From Rallus limicola (Eukaryota > Chordata > Aves > Gruiformes > Rallidae), in NCBI GenBank assembly GCA_022605955.1, contig JAKCOZ010000226.1, forward strand, positions 62,001-126,000: 64,000 nucleotides of DNA. Direction: 5' to 3'. Shown here piece by piece: positions 21,371-33,448 of the stretch. The notes under the pieces are model-generated. The model was not told the DNA's origin, did no database searches, and saw only the letters and a list, made by a program, of their open reading frames with translations. Positions within the stretch are counted from its first letter, which is position 1; each line of letters begins with the position of its first letter. The position numbers and the translations under genes are program-made.

Positions 21371-24142
21371 ATGCCTTTCACGCCTAGCTTCTTTACTTTG
21401 GGAGTTATTGCTGGACGTTTAGCATGTTTTGAACTGCAGTCTGCTAGGGCCGAGAAAAGCACCGTAGGAGGTTCCAGGCATGTTCCCTCTTTCCAGGCAA
21501 AGGAAAAGGCTGAGAGCCAAAGTGACAGGGTCTGCTCGTGTGTCCTGTTAGGAGGTTTCAGACAAGCTATGCCTTTCAGGCCTAGCTTCTTTACTTTGGG
21601 AGTTATTGCTGGACGTTTAGCATGTTTTGAACTGCAGTCTGCTAGGGCCGAGAAAAGCACCGTAGGAGGTTCCAGGCATGTTCCCTCTTTCCAGGCAAAG
21701 GAAAAGGCTGAGAGCCAAAGTGACAGGGTCTGCTCGTGTGTCCTGTTAGGAGGTTTCAGACAAGCTATGCCTTTCAGGCCTAGCTTCTTTACTTTGGGAG
21801 TTATTGCTGGACGTTTAGCATGTTTTGAACTGCAGTCTGCTAGGGCCGAGAAAAGCACCGTAGGAGGTTCCAGGCATGTTCCCTCTTTCCAGGCAAAGGA
21901 AAAGGCTGAGAGCCAAAGTGACAGGGTCTGCTCGTGTGTCCTGTTAGGAGGTTTCAGACGAGCTATGCCTTTCACGCCTAGCTTCTTTACTTTGGGAGTT
22001 ATTGCTGGACGTTTAGCATGTTTTGAACTGCAGTCTGCTAGGGCCGAGAAAAGCACCGTAGGAGGTTCCAGGCATGTTCCCTCTTTCCAGGCAAAGGAAA
22101 AGGCTGAGAGCCAAAGTGACAGGGTCTGCTCGTGTGTCCTGTTAGGAGGTTTCAGACAAGCTATGCCTTTCAGGCCTAGCTTCTTTACTTTGGGAGTTAT
22201 TGCTGGACGTTTAGCATGTTTTGAACTGCAGTCTGCTAGGGCCGAGAAAAGCACCGTAGGAGGTTCCAGGCATGTTCCCTCTTTCCAGGCAAAGGAAAAG
22301 GCTGAGAGCCAAAGTGACAGGGTCTGCTCGTGTGTCCTGTTAGGAGGTTTCAGACAAGCTATGCCTTTCAGGCCTCGCTTCTTTACTTTGGGAGTTATTG
22401 CTGGACGTTTAGCATGTTTTGAACTGCAGTCTGCTAGGGCCGAGAAAAGCACCGTAGGAGGTTCCAGGCATGTTCCCTCTTCCCAGGCAAAGGAAAAGGC
22501 TGAGAGCCAAAGTGACAGGGTCTGCTCGTGTGTCCTGTTAGGAGGTTTCAGACAAGCTATGCCTTTCAGGCCTAGCTTCTTTACTTTGGGAGTTATTGCT
22601 GGACGTTTAGCATGTTTTGAACTGCAGTCTGCTAGGGCCGAGAAAAGCACCGTAGGAGGTTCCAGGCATGTTCCCTCTTTCCAGGCAAAGGAAAAGGCTG
22701 AGAGCCAAAGTGACAGGGTCTGCTCGTGTGTCCTGTTAGGAGGTTTCAGACAAGCTATGCCTATCAGGCCTCGCTTCTTTACTTTGGGAGTTATTGCTGG
22801 ACGTTTAGCATGTTTTGAACTGCAGTCTGCTAGGGCCGAGAAAAGCACCGTAGGAGGTTCCAGGCATGTTCCCTCTTTCCGGGCAAAGGAAAAGGCTGAG
22901 AGCCAAAGTGACAGGGTCTGCTCGTGTGTCCTGTTAGGAGGTTTCAGACAAGCTATGCCTTTCAGGCCTAGCTTCTTTACTTTGGGAGTTATTGCTGGAC
23001 GTTTAGCATGTTTTGAACTGCAGTCTGCTAGGGCCGAGAAAAGCACCGTAGGAGGTTCCAGGCATGTTCCCTCTTTCCAGGCAAAGGAAAAGGCTGAGAG
23101 CCAAAGTGACAGGGTCTGCTCGTGTGTCCTGTTAGGAGGTTTCAGACAAGCTATGCCTTTCAGGCCTAGCTTCTTTACTTTGGGAGTTATTGCTGGACGT
23201 TTAGCATGTTTTGAACTGCAGTCTGCTAGGGCCGAGAAAAGCACCGTAGGAGGTTCCAGGCATGTTCCCTCTTTCCAGGCAAAGGAAAAGGCTGAGAGCC
23301 AAAGTGACAGGGTCTGCTCGTGTGTCCTGTTAGGAGGTTTCAGACAAGCTATGCCTTTCAGGCCTAGCTTCTTTACTTTGGGAGTTATTGCTGGACGTTT
23401 AGCATGTTTTGAACTGCAGTCTGCTAGGGCCGAGAAAAGCACCGTAGGAGGTTCCAGGCATGTTCCCTCTTTCCAGGCAAAGGAAAAGGCTGAGAGCCAA
23501 AGTGACAGGGTCTGCTCGTGTGTCCTGTTAGGAGGTTTCAGACAAGCTATGCCTTTCAGGCCTAGCTTCTTTACTTTGGGAGTTATTGCTGGACGTTTAG
23601 CATGTTTTGAACTGCAGTCTGCTAGGGCCGAGAAAAGCACCGTAGGAGGTTCCAGGCATGTTCCCTCTTTCCAGGCAAAGGAAAAGGCTGAGAGCCAAAG
23701 TGACAGGGTCTGCTCGTGTGTCCTGTTAGGAGGTTTCAGACAAGCTATGCCTTTCAGGCCTAGCTTCTTTACTTTGGGAGTTATTGCTGGACGTTTAGCA
23801 TGTTTTGAACTGCAGTCTGCTAGGGCCGAGAAAAGCACCGTAGGAGGTTCCAGGCATGTTCCCTCTTTCCAGGCAAAGGAAAAGGCTGAGAGCCAAAGTG
23901 ACAGGGTCTGCTCGTGTGTCCTGTTAGGAGGTTTCAGACAAGCTATGCCTTTCAGGCCTAGCTTCTTTACTTTGGGAGTTATTGCTGGACGTTTAGCATG
24001 TTTTGAACTGCAGTCTGCTAGGGCCGAGAAAAGCACCGTAGGAGGTTCCAGGCATGTTCCCTCTTTCCAGGCAAAGGAAAAGGCTGAGAGCCAAAGTGAC
24101 AGGGTCTGCTCGTGTGTCCTGTTAGGAGGTTTCAGACAAGAT
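21371..24142. repeat. Truncated 16-mer HOR copy (14 monomers)
   Basis: It starts like the canonical unit: tttcacgcct 21371 and 21965, cctcgctt plus ctcttccc 22361, gcctatcagg plus tttccgggc 22757. Plain monomers follow. The expected cctcgctt at 23945 is absent, and the unit ends at the divergent monomer at 24143 after 14 monomers. Confidence 0.82.
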
Positions 24143-24340
24143 TTGCCTTTCAGGCCTAGCGTCTTTACTTTGGGAGTAATTGCTGGACGTTTAGCATGTT
24201 TTGAACTGCAGTCTGCTAGGGCCGACTAAAGCACCGTAGGAGGTTCCAGGCATGTTCCCTCTTTCCAGGCAAAGGAAAAGGCTGAGAGCCAAAGTGACAG
24301 GGTCTGCTCGTGTGTCCTGTTAGGAGGTTTCAGGCGAGCT
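24143..24340. repeat. Divergent junction monomer
   Basis: This is one of the most diverged copies in the window. The start reads caagatttgcc instead of caagctatgcc, followed by cctagcgtct, gggagtaatt and gccgactaaagc (TAA at 24227-24229), then caggcgagct. It sits exactly between the end of the 16-mer HOR domain and the return of 22-mer-type sequence, so it may be a relic spared from homogenisation. Confidence 0.85.
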
Positions 24341-24736
24341 ATGCCTTTCAGGCCTAGCTTCTTTACTTTGGGAGTTATTGCTGGACGTTTAGCATGTTTT
24401 GAACTGCAGTCTGCTAGGGCCGAGAAAAGCACCGTAGGAGGTTCCAGGCATGTTCCCTCTTTCCAGGCAAAGGAAAAGGCTGAGAGCCAAAGTGACAGGG
24501 TCTGCTCGTGTGTCCTGTTAGGAGGTTTCAGACAAGCTATGCCTTTCAGGCCTAGCTTCTTTACTTTGGGAGTTATTGCTGGACGTTTAGCATGTTTTGA
24601 ACTGCAGTCTGCTAGGGCCGAGAAAAGCACCGTAGGAGGTTCCAGGCATGTTCCCTCTTTCCAGGCAAAGGAAAAGGCTGAGAGCCAAAGTGACAGGGTC
24701 TGCTCGTGTGTCCTGTTAGGAGGTTTCAGACAAGCT

Positions 24737-24934
24737 ATGCCTTCCAGGCCTAGCTTCTTTACTTTGGGAGATATTGCTGGACGTTTAGCATGTTTTGAAC
24801 TGCAGTCTGCTAGGGCCGAGTAAAGCACCGTAGGAGGTTCCAGGCATGTTCCCTCTTTCCAGGCAAAGGAAAAGGCTGAGAGCCAAAGTGACAGGGTCTG
24901 CTCGTGTGTCCTGTTAGGAGGTTTCAGACGAGCT
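24737..24934. repeat. Marker monomer with TAA and three linked changes, copy 3
   Basis: It carries the same ccttccagg, gggagatatt and gccgagtaaagc set as at 3355 and 7711; TAA is at 24821-24823. It lies 86 monomers (17026 bp, allowing two single-base deletions) from copy 2. Confidence 0.9.
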
Positions 24935-27900
24935 ATGCCTTTCAGGCCTAGCTTCTTTACTTTGGGAGTTATTGCTGGACGTTTAGCATGTTTTGAACTG
25001 CAGTCTGCTAGGGCCGAGAAAAGCACCGTAGGAGGTTCCAGGCATGTTCCCTCTTTCCAGGCAAAGGAAAAGGCTGAGAGCCAAAGTGACAGGGTCTGCT
25101 CGTGTGTCCTGTTAGGTGGTTTCAGACAAGCTATGCCTTTCAGGCCTAGCTTCTTTACTTTGGGAGTTATTGCTGGACGTTTAGCATGTTTTGAACTGCA
25201 GTCTGCTAGGGCCGAGAAAAGCACCGTAGGAGGTTCCAGGCATGTTCCCTCTTTCCAGGCAAAGGAAAAGGCTGAGAGCCAAAGTGACAGTGTCTGCTCG
25301 TGTGTCCTGTTAGGAGGTTTCAGACAAGCTATGCCTTTCAGGCCTAGCTTCTTTACTTTGGGAGTTATTGCTGGACGTTTAGCATGTTTTGAACTGCAGT
25401 CTGCTAGGGCCGAGAAAAGCACCGTAGGAGGTTCCAGGCATGTTCCCTCTTTCCAGGCAAAGGAAAAGGCTGAGAGCCAAAGTGACAGGGTCTGCTCGTG
25501 TGTCCTGTTAGGAGGTTTCAGACAAGCTATGCCTTTCAGGCCTAGCTTCTTTACTTTGGGAGTTATTGCTGGACGTTTAGCATGTTTTGAACTGCAGTCT
25601 GCTAGGGCCGAGAAAAGCACCGTAGGAGGTTCCAGGCATGTTCCCTCTTTCCAGGCAAAGGAAAAGGCTGAGAGCCAAAGTGACAGGGTCTGCTCGTGTG
25701 TCCTGTTAGGAGGTTTCAGACAAGCTATGCCTTTCAGGCCTCGCTTCTTTACTTTGGGAGTTATTGCTGGACGTTTAGCATGTTTTGAACTGCAGTCTGC
25801 TAGGGCCGAGAAAAGCACCGTAGGAGGTTCCAGGCATGTTCCCTCTTTCCAGGCAAAGGAAAAGGCTGAGAGCCAAAGTGACAGGGTCTGCTCGTGTGTC
25901 CTGTTAGGAGGTTTCAGACAAGCTATGCCTTTCAGGCCTAGCTTCTTTACTTTGGGAGTTATTGCTGGACGTTTAGCATGTTTTGAACTGCAGTCTGCTA
26001 GGGCCGAGAAAAGCACCGTAGGAGGTTCCAGGCATGTTCCCTCTTTCCAGGCAAAGGAAAAGGCTGAGAGCCAAAGTGACAGGGTCTGCTCGTGTGTCCT
26101 GTTAGGAGGTTTCAGACAAGCTATGCCTTTCAGGCCTAGCTTCTTTACTTTGGGAGTTATTGCTGGACGTTTAGCATGTTTTGAACTGCAGTCTGCTAGG
26201 GCCGAGAAAAGCACCGTAGGAGGTTCCAGGCATGTTCCCTCTTTCCAGGCAAAGGAAAAGGCTGAGAGCCAAAGTGACAGGGTCTGCTCGTGTGTCCTGT
26301 TAGGAGGTTTCAGACGAGCTATGCCTTTCACGCCTAGCTTCTTTACTTTGGGAGTTATTGCTGGACGTTTAGCATGTTTTGAACTGCAGTCTGCTAGGGC
26401 CGAGAAAAGCACCGTAGGAGGTTCCAGGCATGTTCCCTCTTTCCAGGCAAAGGAAAAGGCTGAGAGCCAAAGTGACAGGGTCTGCTCGTGTGTCCTGTTA
26501 GGAGGTTTCAGACAAGCTATGCCTTTCAGGCCTAGCTTCTTTACTTTGGGAGTTATTGCTGGACGTTTAGCATGTTTTGAACTGCAGTCTGCTAGGGCCG
26601 AGAAAAGCACCGTAGGAGGTTCCAGGCATGTTCCCTCTTTCCAGGCAAAGGAAAAGGCTGAGAGCCAAAGTGACAGGGTCTGCTCGTGTGTCCTGTTAGG
26701 AGGTTTCAGACAAGCTATGCCTTTCAGGCCTCGCTTCTTTACTTTGGGAGTTATTGCTGGACGTTTAGCATGTTTTGAACTGCAGTCTGCTAGGGCCGAG
26801 AAAAGCACCGTAGGAGGTTCCAGGCATGTTCCCTCTTTCCAGGCAAAGGAAAAGGCTGAGAGCCAAAGTGACAGGGTCTGCTCGTGTGTCCTGTTAGGAG
26901 GTTTCAGACAAGCTATGCCTTTCAGGCCTAGCTTCTTTACTTTGGGAGTTATTGCTGGACGTTTAGCATGTTTTGAACTGCAGTCTGCTAGGGCCGAGAA
27001 AAGCACCGTAGGAGGTTCCAGGCATGTTCCCTCTTTCCAGGCAAAGGAAAAGGCTGAGAGCCAAAGTGACAGGGTCTGCTCGTGTGTCCTGTTAGGAGGT
27101 TTCAGACAAGCTATGCCTTTCAGGCCTAGCTTCTTTACTTTGGGAGTTATTGCTGGACGTTTAGCATGTTTTGAACTGCAGTCTGCTAGGGCCGAGAAAA
27201 GCACCGTAGGAGGTTCCAGGCATGTTCCCTCTTTCCAGGCAAAGGAAAAGGCTGAGAGCCAAAGTGACAGGGTCTGCTCGTGTGTCCTGTTAGGAGGTTT
27301 CAGACAAGCTATGCCTTTCAGGCCTAGCTTCTTTACTTTGGGAGTTATTGCTGGACGTTTAGCATGTTTTGAACTGCAGTCTGCTAGGGCCGAGAAAAGC
27401 ACCGTAGGAGGTTCCAGGCATGTTCCCTCTTTCCAGGCAAAGGAAAAGGCTGAGAGCCAAAGTGACAGGGTCTGCTCGTGTGTCCTGTTAGGAGGTTTCA
27501 GACGAGCTATGCCTTTCAGGCCTAGCTTCTTTACTTTGGGAGTTATTGCTGGACGTTTAGCATGTTTTGAACTGCAGTCTGCTAGGGCCGAGAAAAGCAC
27601 CGTAGGAGGTTCCAGGCATGTTCCCTCTTTCCAGGCAAAGGAAAAGGCTGAGAGCCAAAGTGACAGGGTCTGCTCGTGTGTCCTGTTAGGTGGTTTCAGA
27701 CAAGCTATGCCTTTCAGGCCTAGCTTCTTTACTTTGGGAGTTATTGCTGGACGTTTAGCATGTTTTGAACTGCAGTCTGCTAGGGCCGAGAAAAGCATCG
27801 TAGGAGGTTCCAGGCATGTTCCCTCTTTCCAGGCAAAGGAAAAGGCTGAGAGCCAAAGTGACAGGGTCTGCTCGTGTGTCCTGTTAGGTGGTTTCAGACA

Positions 27901-28500
27901 AGCTATGCCTTTCAGGCCTAGCTTCTTTACTTTGGGAGTTATTGCTGGACGTTTAGCATGTTTTGAACTGCAGTCTGCTAGGGCCGAGAAAAGCACCGTA
28001 GGAGGTTCCAGGCATGTTCCCTCTTTCCAGGCAAAGGAAAAGGCTGAGAGCCAAAGTGACAGGGTCTGCTCGTGTGTCCTGTTAGGAGGTTTCAGACAAG
28101 CTATGCCTTTCAGGCCTAGCTTCTTTACTTTGGGAGTTATTGCTGGACGTTTAGCATGTTTTGAACTGCAGTCTGCTAGGGCCGAGAAAAGCACCGTAGG
28201 AGGTTCCAGGCATGTTCCCTCTTTCCAGGCAAAGGAAAAGGCTGAGAGCCAAAGTGACAGGGTCTGCTCGTGTGTCCTGTTAGGAGGTTTCAGACAAGCT
28301 ATGCCTTTCAGGCCTAGCTTCTTTACTTTGGGAGTTATTGCTGGACGTTTAGCATGTTTTGAACTGCAGTCTGCTAGGGCCGAGAAAAGCACCGTAGGAG
28401 GTTCCAGGCATGTTCCCTCTTTCCAGGCAAAGGAAAAGGCTGAGAGCCAAAGTGACAGGGTCTGCTCGTGTGTCCTCTTAGGAGGTTTCAGACAAGCTAT
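24935..28500. repeat. 22-mer-type HOR segment, resumed
   Basis: The order matches 3553-6900: taggtggttt after the first monomer, gacagtgtctg near 25290, cctcgctt at 25727, cagacgagct plus tttcacgcct at 26321, cctcgctt at 26717, cagacgagct before 27509, taggtggttt near 27690, tcctcttagg near 28471. Marker offsets differ by one or two monomers from the first copy, so small gains and losses have occurred. The tttcacgcct variant is not seen after 26321. The right end is approximate. Confidence 0.75.
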
Positions 28501-31500
28501 GCCTTTCAGGCCTAGCTTCTTTACTTTGGGAGATATTGCTGGACGTTTAGCATGTTTTGAACTGCAGTCTGCTAGGGCCGAGAAAAGCACCGTAGGAGGT
28601 TCCAGGCATGTTCCCTCTTTCCAGGCAAAGGAAAAGGCTGAGAGCCAAAGTGACAGGGTCTGCTCCTGTGTCCTGTTAGGAGGTTTCAGACGAGCTATGC
28701 CTTTCAGGCCTAGCTTCTTTACTTTGGGAGTTATTGCTGGACGTTTAGCATGTTTTGAACTGCAGTCTGCTAGGGCCGAGAAAAGCACCGTAGGAGGTTC
28801 CAGGCATGTTCCCTCTTTCCAGGCAAAGGAAAAGGCTGAGAGCCAAAGTGACAGGGTCTGCTCGTGTGTCCTGTTAGGAGGTTTCAGACAAGCTATGCCT
28901 TTCAGGCCTAGCTTCTTTACTTTGGGAGTTATTGCTGGACGTTTAGCATGTTTTGAACTGCAGTCTCCTAGGGCCGAGAAAAGCACCGTAGGAGGTTCCA
29001 GGCATGTTCCCTCTTTCCAGGCAAAGGAAAAGGCTGAGAGCCAAAGTGACAGGGTCTGCTCGTGTGTCCTGTTAGGTGGTTTCAGACAAGCTATGCCTTT
29101 CAGGCCTAGCTTCTTTACTTTGGGAGTTATTGCTGGACGTTTAGCATGTTTTGAACTGCAGTCTGCTAGGGCCGAGAAAAGCACCGTAGGAGGTTCCAGG
29201 CATGTTCCCTCTTTCCAGGCAAAGGAAAAGGCTGAGAGCCAAAGTGACAGGGTCTGCTCGTGTGTCCTGTTAGGAGGTTTCAGACAAGCTATGCCTTTCA
29301 GGCCTAGCTTCTTTACTTTGGGAGTTATTGCTGGACGTTTAGCATGTTTTGAACTGCAGTCTGCTAGGGCCGAGAAAAGCACCGTAGGAGGTTCCAGGCA
29401 TGTTCCCTCTTTCCAGGCAAAGGAAAAGGCTGAGAGCCAAAGTGACAGGGTCTGCTCGTGTGTCCTGTTAGGAGGTTTCAGACAAGCTATGCCTTTCAGG
29501 CCTAGCTTCTTTACTTTGGGAGTTATTGCTGGACGTTTAGCATGTTTTGAACTGCAGTCTGCTAGGGCCGAGAAAAGCACCGTAGGAGGTTCCAGGCATG
29601 TTCCCTCTTTCCAGGCAAAGGAAAAGGCTGAGAGCCAAAGTGACAGGGTCTGCTCGTGTGTCCTGTTAGGAGGTTTGAGACAAGCTATGCCTTTCAGGCC
29701 TAGCTTCTTTACTTTGGGAGTTATTGCTGGACGTTTAGCATGTTTTGAACTGCAGTCTGCTAGGGCCGAGAAAAGCACCGTAGGAGGTTCCAGGCATGTT
29801 CCCTCTTTCCAGGCAAAGGAAAAGGCTGAGAGCCAAAGTGACAGGGTCTGCTCGTGTGTCCTGTTAGGAGGTTTGAGACAAGCTATGCCTTTCAGGCCTA
29901 GCTTCTTTACTTTGGGAGTTATTGCTGGACGTTTAGCATGTTTTGAACTGCAGTCTGCTAGGGCCGAGAAAAGCACCGTAGGAGGTTCCAGGCATGTTCC
30001 CTCTTTCCAGGCAAAGGAAAAGGCTGAGAGCCAAAGTGACAGGGTCTGCTCGTGTGTCCTGTTAGGAGGTTTCAGACAAGCTATGCCTTTCAGGCCTAGC
30101 TTCTTTACTTTGGGAGTTATTGCTGGACGTTTAGCATGTTTTGAACTGCAGTCTGCTAGGGCCGAGAAAAGCACCGTAGGAGGTTCCAGGCATGTTCCCT
30201 CTTTCCAGGCAAAGGAAAAGGCTGAGAGCCAAAGTGACAGGGTCTGCTCGTGTGTCCTGTTAGGAGGTTTCAGACAAGCTATGCCTTTCAGGCCTAGCTT
30301 CTTTACTTTGGGAGTTATTGCTGGACGTTTAGCATGTTTTGAACTGCAGTCTGCTAGGGCCGAGAAAAGCACCGTAGGAGGTTCCAGGCATGTTCCCTCT
30401 TTCCAGGCAAAGGAAAAGGCTGAGAGCCAAAGTGACAGGGTCTGCTCGTGTGTCCTGTTAGGAGGTTTCAGACAAGCTATGCCTTTCAGGCCTAGCTTCT
30501 TTACTTTGGGAGTTATTGCTGGACGTTTAGCATGTTTTGAACTGCAGTCTGCTAGGGCCGAGAAAAGCACCGTAGGAGGTTCCAGGCATGTTCCCTCTTT
30601 CCAGGCAAAGGAAAAGGCTGAGAGCCAAAGTGACAGGGTCTGCTCGTGTGTCCTGTTAGGAGGTTTCAGACAAGCTATGCCTTTCAGGCCTAGCTTCTTT
30701 ACTTTGGGAGTTATTGCTGGACGTTTAGCATGTTTTGAACTGCAGTCTGCTAGGGCCGAGAAAAGCACCGTAGGAGGTTCCAGGCATGTTCCCTCTTTCC
30801 AGGCAAAGGAAAAGGCTGAGAGCCAAAGTGACAGGGTCTGCTCGTGTGTCCTGTTAGGAGGTTTCAGACAAGCTATGCCTTTCAGGCCTAGCTTCTTTAC
30901 TTTGGGAGTTATTGCTGGACGTTTAGCATGTTTTGAACTGCAGTCTGCTAGGGCCGAGAAAAGCACCGTAGGAGGTTCCAGGCATGTTCCCTCTTTCCAG
31001 GCAAAGGAAAAGGCTGAGAGCCAAAGTGACAGGGTCTGCTCGTGTGTCCTGTTAGGAGGTTTCAGACAAGCTATGCCTTTCAGGCCTAGCTTCTTTACTT
31101 TGGGAGTTATTGCTGGACGTTTAGCATGTTTTGAACTGCAGTCTGCTAGGGCCGAGAAAAGCACCGTAGGAGGTTCCAGGCATGTTCCCTCTTTCCAGGC
31201 AAAGGAAAAGGCTGAGAGCCAAAGTGACAGGGTCTGCTCGTGTGTCCTGTTAGGAGGTTTCAGACAAGCTATGCCTTTCAGGCCTCGCTTCTTTACTTTG
31301 GGAGTTATTGCTGGACGTTTAGCATGTTTTGAACTGCAGTCTGCTAGGGCCGAGAAAAGCACCGTAGGAGGTTCCAGGCATGTTCCCTCTTTCCAGGCAA
31401 AGGAAAAGGCTGAGAGCCAAAGTGACAGGGTCTGCTCGTGTGTCCTGTTAGGAGGTTTCAGACAAGCTATGCCTTTCAGGCCTAGCTTCTTTACTTTGGG

Positions 31501-32656
31501 AGTTATTGCTGGACGTTTAGCATGTTTTGAACTGCAGTCTGCTAGGGCCGAGAAAAGCACCGTAGGAGGTTCCAGGCATGTTCCCTCTTTCCAGGCAAAG
31601 GAAAAGGCTGAGAGCCAAAGTGACAGGGTCTGCTCGTGTGTCCTATTAGGAGGTTTCAGACAAGCTATGCCTTTCAGGCCTAGCTTCTTTACTTTGGGAG
31701 TTATTGCTGGACGTTTAGCATGTTTTGAACTGCAGTCTGCTAGGGCCGAGAAAAGCACCGTAGGAGGTTCCAGGCATGTTCCCTCTTTCCAGGCAAAGGA
31801 AAAGGCTGAGAGCCAAATTGACAGGATCTGCTCGTGTGTCCTGTTAGGGGGTTTCAGACAAGCTATGCCTTTCAGGCCTAGCTTCTTTACTTTGGGAGTT
31901 ATTGCTGGACGTTTAGCATGTTTTGAACTGCAGTCTGCTAGGGCCGAGAAAAGCACCGTAGGAGGTTCCAGGCATGTTCCCTCTTTCCAGGCAAAGGAAA
32001 AGGCTGAGAGCCAAAGTGACAGGGTCTGCTCGTGTATCCTGTTAGGAGGTTTCAGACAAGCTATGCCTTTCAGGCCTAGCTTCTTTACTTTGGGAGTTAT
32101 TGCTGGACGTTTAGCATGTTTTGAACTGCAGTCTGCTAGGGCCGAGAAAAGCACCGTAGGAGGTTCCAGGCATGTTCCCTCTTTCCAGGCAAAGGAAAAG
32201 GCTGAGAGCCAAAGTGACAGGGTCTGCTCGTGTGTCCTGTTAGGAGGTTTCAGACAAGCTATGCCTTTCAGGCCTAGCTTCTTTACTTTGGGAGTTATTG
32301 CTGGACGTTTAGCATGTTTTGAACTGCAGTCTGCTAGGGCCGAGAAAAGCACCGTAGGAGGTTCCAGGCATGTTCCCTCTTTCCAGGCAAAGGAAAAGGC
32401 TGAGAGCCAAAGTGACAGGGTCTGCTCGTGTGTCCTGTTAGGGGGTTTCAGACAAGCTATGCCTTTCAGGCCTAGCTTCTTTACTTTGGGAGTTATTGCT
32501 GGACGTTTAGCATGTTTTGAACTGCAGTCTGCTAGGGCCGAGAAAAGCACCGTAGGAGGTTCCAGGCATGTTCCCTCTTTCCAGGCAAAGGAAAAGGCTG
32601 AGAGCCAAAGTGACAGGGTCTGCTCGTGTGTCCTGTTAGGAGGTTTCAGACAAGCT

Positions 32657-33448
32657 ATGCCTTTCAGGCCTAGCTTCTTTACTTTGGGAGTTATTGCTGG
32701 ACGTTTAGCATGTTGTGACCTGCAGTCTGCTAGGGCCGAGAAAAGCACCGTAGGAGGTTCCAGGCATGTTCCCTCTTTCCAGGCAAAGGAAAAGGCTGAG
32801 AGCCAAAGTGACAGGGTCTGCTCGTGTGTCCTGTTAGGAGGTTTCAGACAAGCTATGCCTTTCAGGCCTAGCTTCTTTACTTTGGGAGTTATTGCTGGAC
32901 GTTTAGCATGTTTTGAACTGCAGTCTGCTAGGGCCGAGAAAAGCACCGTAGGAGGTTCCAGGCATGTTCCCTCTTTCCAGGCAAAGGAAAAGGCTGAGAG
33001 CCAAAGTGACAGGGTCTGCTCGTGTGTCCTGTCAGGAGGTTTCAGACAAGCTATGCCTTTCAGGCCTAGCTTCTTTACTTTGGGAGTTATTGCTGGACGT
33101 TTAGCATGTTTTGAACTGCAGTCTGCTAGGGCCGAGAAAAGCACCGTAGGAGGTTCCAGGCATGTTCCCTCTTTCCAGGCAAAGGAAAAGGCTGAGAGCC
33201 AAAGTGACAGGGTCTGCTCGTGTGTCCTGTTAGGAGGTTTCAGACAAGCTATGCCTTTCAGGCCTAGCTTCTTTACTTTGGGAGTTATTGCTGGACGTTT
33301 AGCATGTTTTGAACTGCAGTCTGCTAGGGCCGAGAAAAGCACCGTAGGAGGTTCCAGGCATGTTCCCTCTTTCCAGGCAAAGGAAAAGGCTGAGAGCCAA
33401 AGTGACAGGGTCTGCTCGTGTGTCCTGTTAGGAGGTTTCAGACAAGCT
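32657..33448. repeat. 4-monomer local duplication, copy 1 (792 bp)
   Basis: The first monomer has the linked double change tgttgtgacctgcag in place of tgttttgaactgcag, and the second ends with gtcaggagg (33031). Both markers recur exactly 792 bp downstream. Confidence 0.85.

Noticed and set aside
31846..31856. TTAGGG inside the tagggggttt variant, as telomere-like sequence
   Set aside because: A single hexamer created by one A-to-G change in the monomer. No tandem TTAGGG run exists in the window.
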